From NCBI GenBank assembly GCA_035651455.1, contig DASRFR010000047.1, positions 434,001-498,000 of the forward strand: a stretch of DNA of 64,000 nucleotides, in the 5' to 3' direction. The stretch comes from DASRFR01 sp035651455. GTDB taxonomy: Bacteria > Acidobacteriota > Terriglobia > Terriglobales > Acidobacteriaceae. The notes beneath the pieces were generated by a model. It had not been told where the DNA came from. It ran no database searches and was given only the letters and a program-made list of their open reading frames with translations. Within the stretch, counting starts at the first letter, position 1, and each line of letters starts with the position of its first letter. This document shows, piece after piece, positions 62,315 to 64,000 of this stretch. Position numbers and translations under genes: made by a program.

Positions 62315-63634
62315 TTAGACCTGGGCGGCGGCCGGTTCGGCAGATTCCTTCCACAAGTTCAAAGAGCGCGCCCACAGGGCCGCGGGTAAGAGCATCAGCA
62401 TGCCCGCAACGCTGGCGACGGTGCGTGCGGAGACGCCCCAATCCATGAAGCGTCCGCCGAGATAGCCGCCCACAGCGATGGTGAACATGCTGAGGCTGAG
62501 GTCGGCGGCGAAGACGCGGCCGCGAAAACGGTCGTCAGTGTTGAGCTGCAGAAGAGTGGTGGAGAAAACCCAGATCACCGAACCGCCACAGTGAGCGAGC
62601 ATTACCCAGAGACACGCGGTCCACAAGCTGCTAATCCAGCCGAGCGCGACGTAACCGGTGATCTCGGCAAAAAAGGCGACGAGGATGGCGATGCGCAGGC
62701 GACGCTGGTTATGTCCGGCCCAGGGAGCGGATACCAGTGGCCCAATTAAAGCGCCGATCCCGCGGGCTCCCATAAGCATGCTCATACCCAGCATGGCCGC
62801 GCGCTGCGGGGCGATCCCTGCGACGTGGATGGGAAATTCGCGCTCTCCAAGCACGGTGAATACGACCCAACTGGGGCCGATGACGAACATTCCAGCCTTG
62901 ACGAAGACCGTGGCAAGCAGGCGGGCATCGCGACGCACGTAACGAATCCCCTCTACCACCGGCGAAAAGTCCAGCAACTCGCGAATTTTGGGCGGCCCAG
63001 CGGCGGCGACGTGCGGCTCGCGAAAATTCATCCTACTGATGAAGAATGCGGATGCCAGGAACGAAGCCGCGTTGAGCACGAAAACCGCGTCGCGACCGAG
63101 CAACGCTCCCACGGCGCCACCCAGCGCAGCTCCAAGCAGAAGGTTCATCGACCAGGTGGTGGACGATAAAGTATTGGCGATGACCAGGTCTTCGCGCGTG
63201 GTGATGTTGGGAATCACGGAACTGCGGGCGGGCTCGAAGAAAGCCGCCATTATGGTTTCCAGCAGCAGGAGCGGATAGACGAGCCAGACCACAGAGGCGG
63301 AGCGGACCAGGAGCATAGAAAGCACGATGACCATGCGAGTGAGGTCGGCGACGATCATCACGTGCTTGCGGCGCAGCCGGTCATTGATGACGCCCGAGGC
63401 GGGTCCGACAAAGGTTTGCGGCAAAACCTGCAGCACGAGGGCGAGGGCGACGGAACTGGCGCGGCCGGTGAGCTGCAGCAGCAGAGTGTAAATGGCCAGG
63501 GAATAGAACCAATCGCCAATCTCGCTGACGATCTGGGCCATCCAAAGCCGGCGGAAATTGAGGTTACCGCGCAGCAGGCGAGCGTAGGCGGAGAGAGAAA
63601 CACGGCCGACTTCGACTTCGGGTGAGAGTTCCAT
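62315..63634 (-). CDS. MFS exporter, EntS-like (MFS_3)
   Basis: A 439-residue 12-helix protein. RLWMAQIVSEIGDWFYSLAIYTLLLQLTG and GPASGVINDRLRRKHVMIVADLTRMVIV (motif A) fit the MFS_3 group that includes the enterobactin exporter EntS; FFEPARSSVIPNITTREDLVIANTLSSTTW is also diagnostic. It likely exports a small molecule (siderophore, drug or signal). No biosynthetic cluster is adjacent. It converges with the pterin dehydratase, with 28 nt between them. Confidence 0.85.
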   Translation of the reverse strand: MELSPEVEVGRVSLSAYARLLRGNLNFRRLWMAQIVSEIGDWFYSLAIYTLLLQLTGRASSVALALVLQVLPQTFVGPASGVINDRLRRKHVMIVADLTRMVIVLSMLLVRSASVVWLVYPLLLLETIMAAFFEPARSSVIPNITTREDLVIANTLSSTTWSMNLLLGAALGGAVGALLGRDAVFVLNAASFLASAFFISRMNFREPHVAAAGPPKIRELLDFSPVVEGIRYVRRDARLLATVFVKAGMFVIGPSWVVFTVLGEREFPIHVAGIAPQRAAMLGMSMLMGARGIGALIGPLVSAPWAGHNQRRLRIAILVAFFAEITGYVALGWISSLWTACLWVMLAHCGGSVIWVFSTTLLQLNTDDRFRGRVFAADLSLSMFTIAVGGYLGGRFMDWGVSARTVASVAGMLMLLPAALWARSLNLWKESAEPAAAQV

Positions 63635-63941
63635 TGGCTGGTGCTGCCAAGCTGTGCCGGCCTGACGCGGTCAGAGAACCGGTCCCACACATATCAGAGC
63701 AAAGACCGATCACGCCCACCAGTAGCACACAAGAGATACAAGATACATGATTCTAAGCTGCGCGCATTTGATGCATCGGTGCCACTACGGGCGCTGCCTG
63801 ACGAGGATTGACTCGAGCCCACGCGCTGATTAGTATTCGCTGGGCAAAGCGATCTGCCCCTAACGCATTTCGAAGGTATCCCGCAGCTTACTTTTCCAGC
63901 AAGAGATCGACTCGTCTTTTAATTACGCACGTGGAGCCCGC
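63635..63941. other. Intergenic region upstream of the last gene
   Basis: About 305 nt. It holds one well-formed promoter (63808-63836); the rest has no gene. Confidence 0.5.
63808..63836 (+). promoter_or_regulatory. Sigma-70-type promoter for the 63942 gene
   Basis: TTGACT (63808-63813), a 17-nt spacer and TAGTAT (63831-63836): the best -35/-10 pair in the window. It points to the start at 63942 with a leader of about 100 nt. Confidence 0.65.
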
Positions 63942-64000
63942 ATGAAGACCTTGTTCCGGCATATTGCAGTTCCAATTCTCTTCTTGTCCTTGTGCTTTGC
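63942..64000 (+). CDS. Start of a secreted protein (partial)
   Basis: ATG 63942 is preceded by GTGGAG at 6 nt and opens MKTLFRHIAVPILFLSLCFA, a clear signal peptide, before the window ends. It has its own promoter at 63808-63836. Function cannot be judged from 19 codons. Confidence 0.65.
   Translation, partial: MKTLFRHIAVPILFLSLCF

Noticed and set aside
1..64000. tRNA, rRNA, CRISPR or mobile elements
   Set aside because: I looked for T-loop GTTCRA motifs with flanking stems, repeats and transposase or integrase motifs and found none; a covariance search would be needed to exclude a tRNA fully.

Overview
The window looks like chromosomal DNA from an acidobacterium, probably class Terriglobia. 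This is inferred from gene content: DUF1844 and DUF6328 proteins, a CBM9-like/DUF5916 outer-membrane protein, many large secreted proteins of unknown function, an LPS gene (lpxD), meso-diaminopimelate peptidoglycan genes (dapF, mpl) and a long COG1964-type radical SAM protein of the kind linked to membrane-spanning lipids. Genes are dense, GC-rich and on both strands. I found no rRNA, tRNA, CRISPR array, insertion sequence, integrase or prophage gene, so this appears to be a core chromosomal segment, not an island.

Layout. 1-7.8 kb: the 3' end of a DAHP synthase, a beta-propeller protein, a small conserved-looking protein, a CBM9/DUF5916 protein, a secreted phosphoesterase and a PilZ protein. 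7.8-14 kb: two tandem DUF6328 membrane proteins, a GH20 hexosaminidase, lpxD and a frameshifted WG-repeat pseudogene. 14-24.2 kb: a long minus-strand cluster, mtnP-pfkB-GT39-mgtC-dapF-ldcA-mpl-M61 peptidase-plsC, centred on murein precursor synthesis and recycling, nucleoside salvage and membrane lipid. 24.4-29.8 kb: a protease-like PDZ protein, an MFS carrier, a zinc metalloprotease and leuB. 30.2-37.3 kb: ygfZ, DUF1844, a PhnP-like MBL hydrolase, ribF, a lone receiver domain, prepilin peptidase coupled to a PAS/degenerate-kinase protein, a secreted coiled-coil protein and a DUF962 protein. 37.4-49.3 kb: hemW, a fabF-like synthase, a duplicated-domain secreted protein, HNH, comF, an MBL hydrolase, an alpha/beta hydrolase, an OPT transporter, yggS, a cysteine-synthase-like gene and a small membrane protein. 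49.4-56.7 kb: the Tes/Mss-like radical SAM protein, a methyltransferase, two secreted proteins and a second radical SAM protein. 56.8-64 kb: a ClC channel coupled to a TPR protein, a HEAT/lipoyl-like fusion, ferredoxin, ssb, pterin dehydratase, an MFS carrier and the start of a secreted protein.

The main points for follow-up are: the Tes/Mss-like radical SAM protein (49.4-51.5 kb), which lacks the cysteines archaeal Tes has just before the radical SAM core; a histidine-kinase relic that has lost its phospho-acceptor His and is translationally coupled to the prepilin peptidase; a membrane-anchored HEAT repeat joined to a lipoyl-like barrel; a WG-repeat gene broken by three frameshifts; and a recurring arrangement with a -10 box only 6-11 nt before the start codon, suggesting leaderless transcripts. 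All functional calls come from reading motifs; no database search was run.
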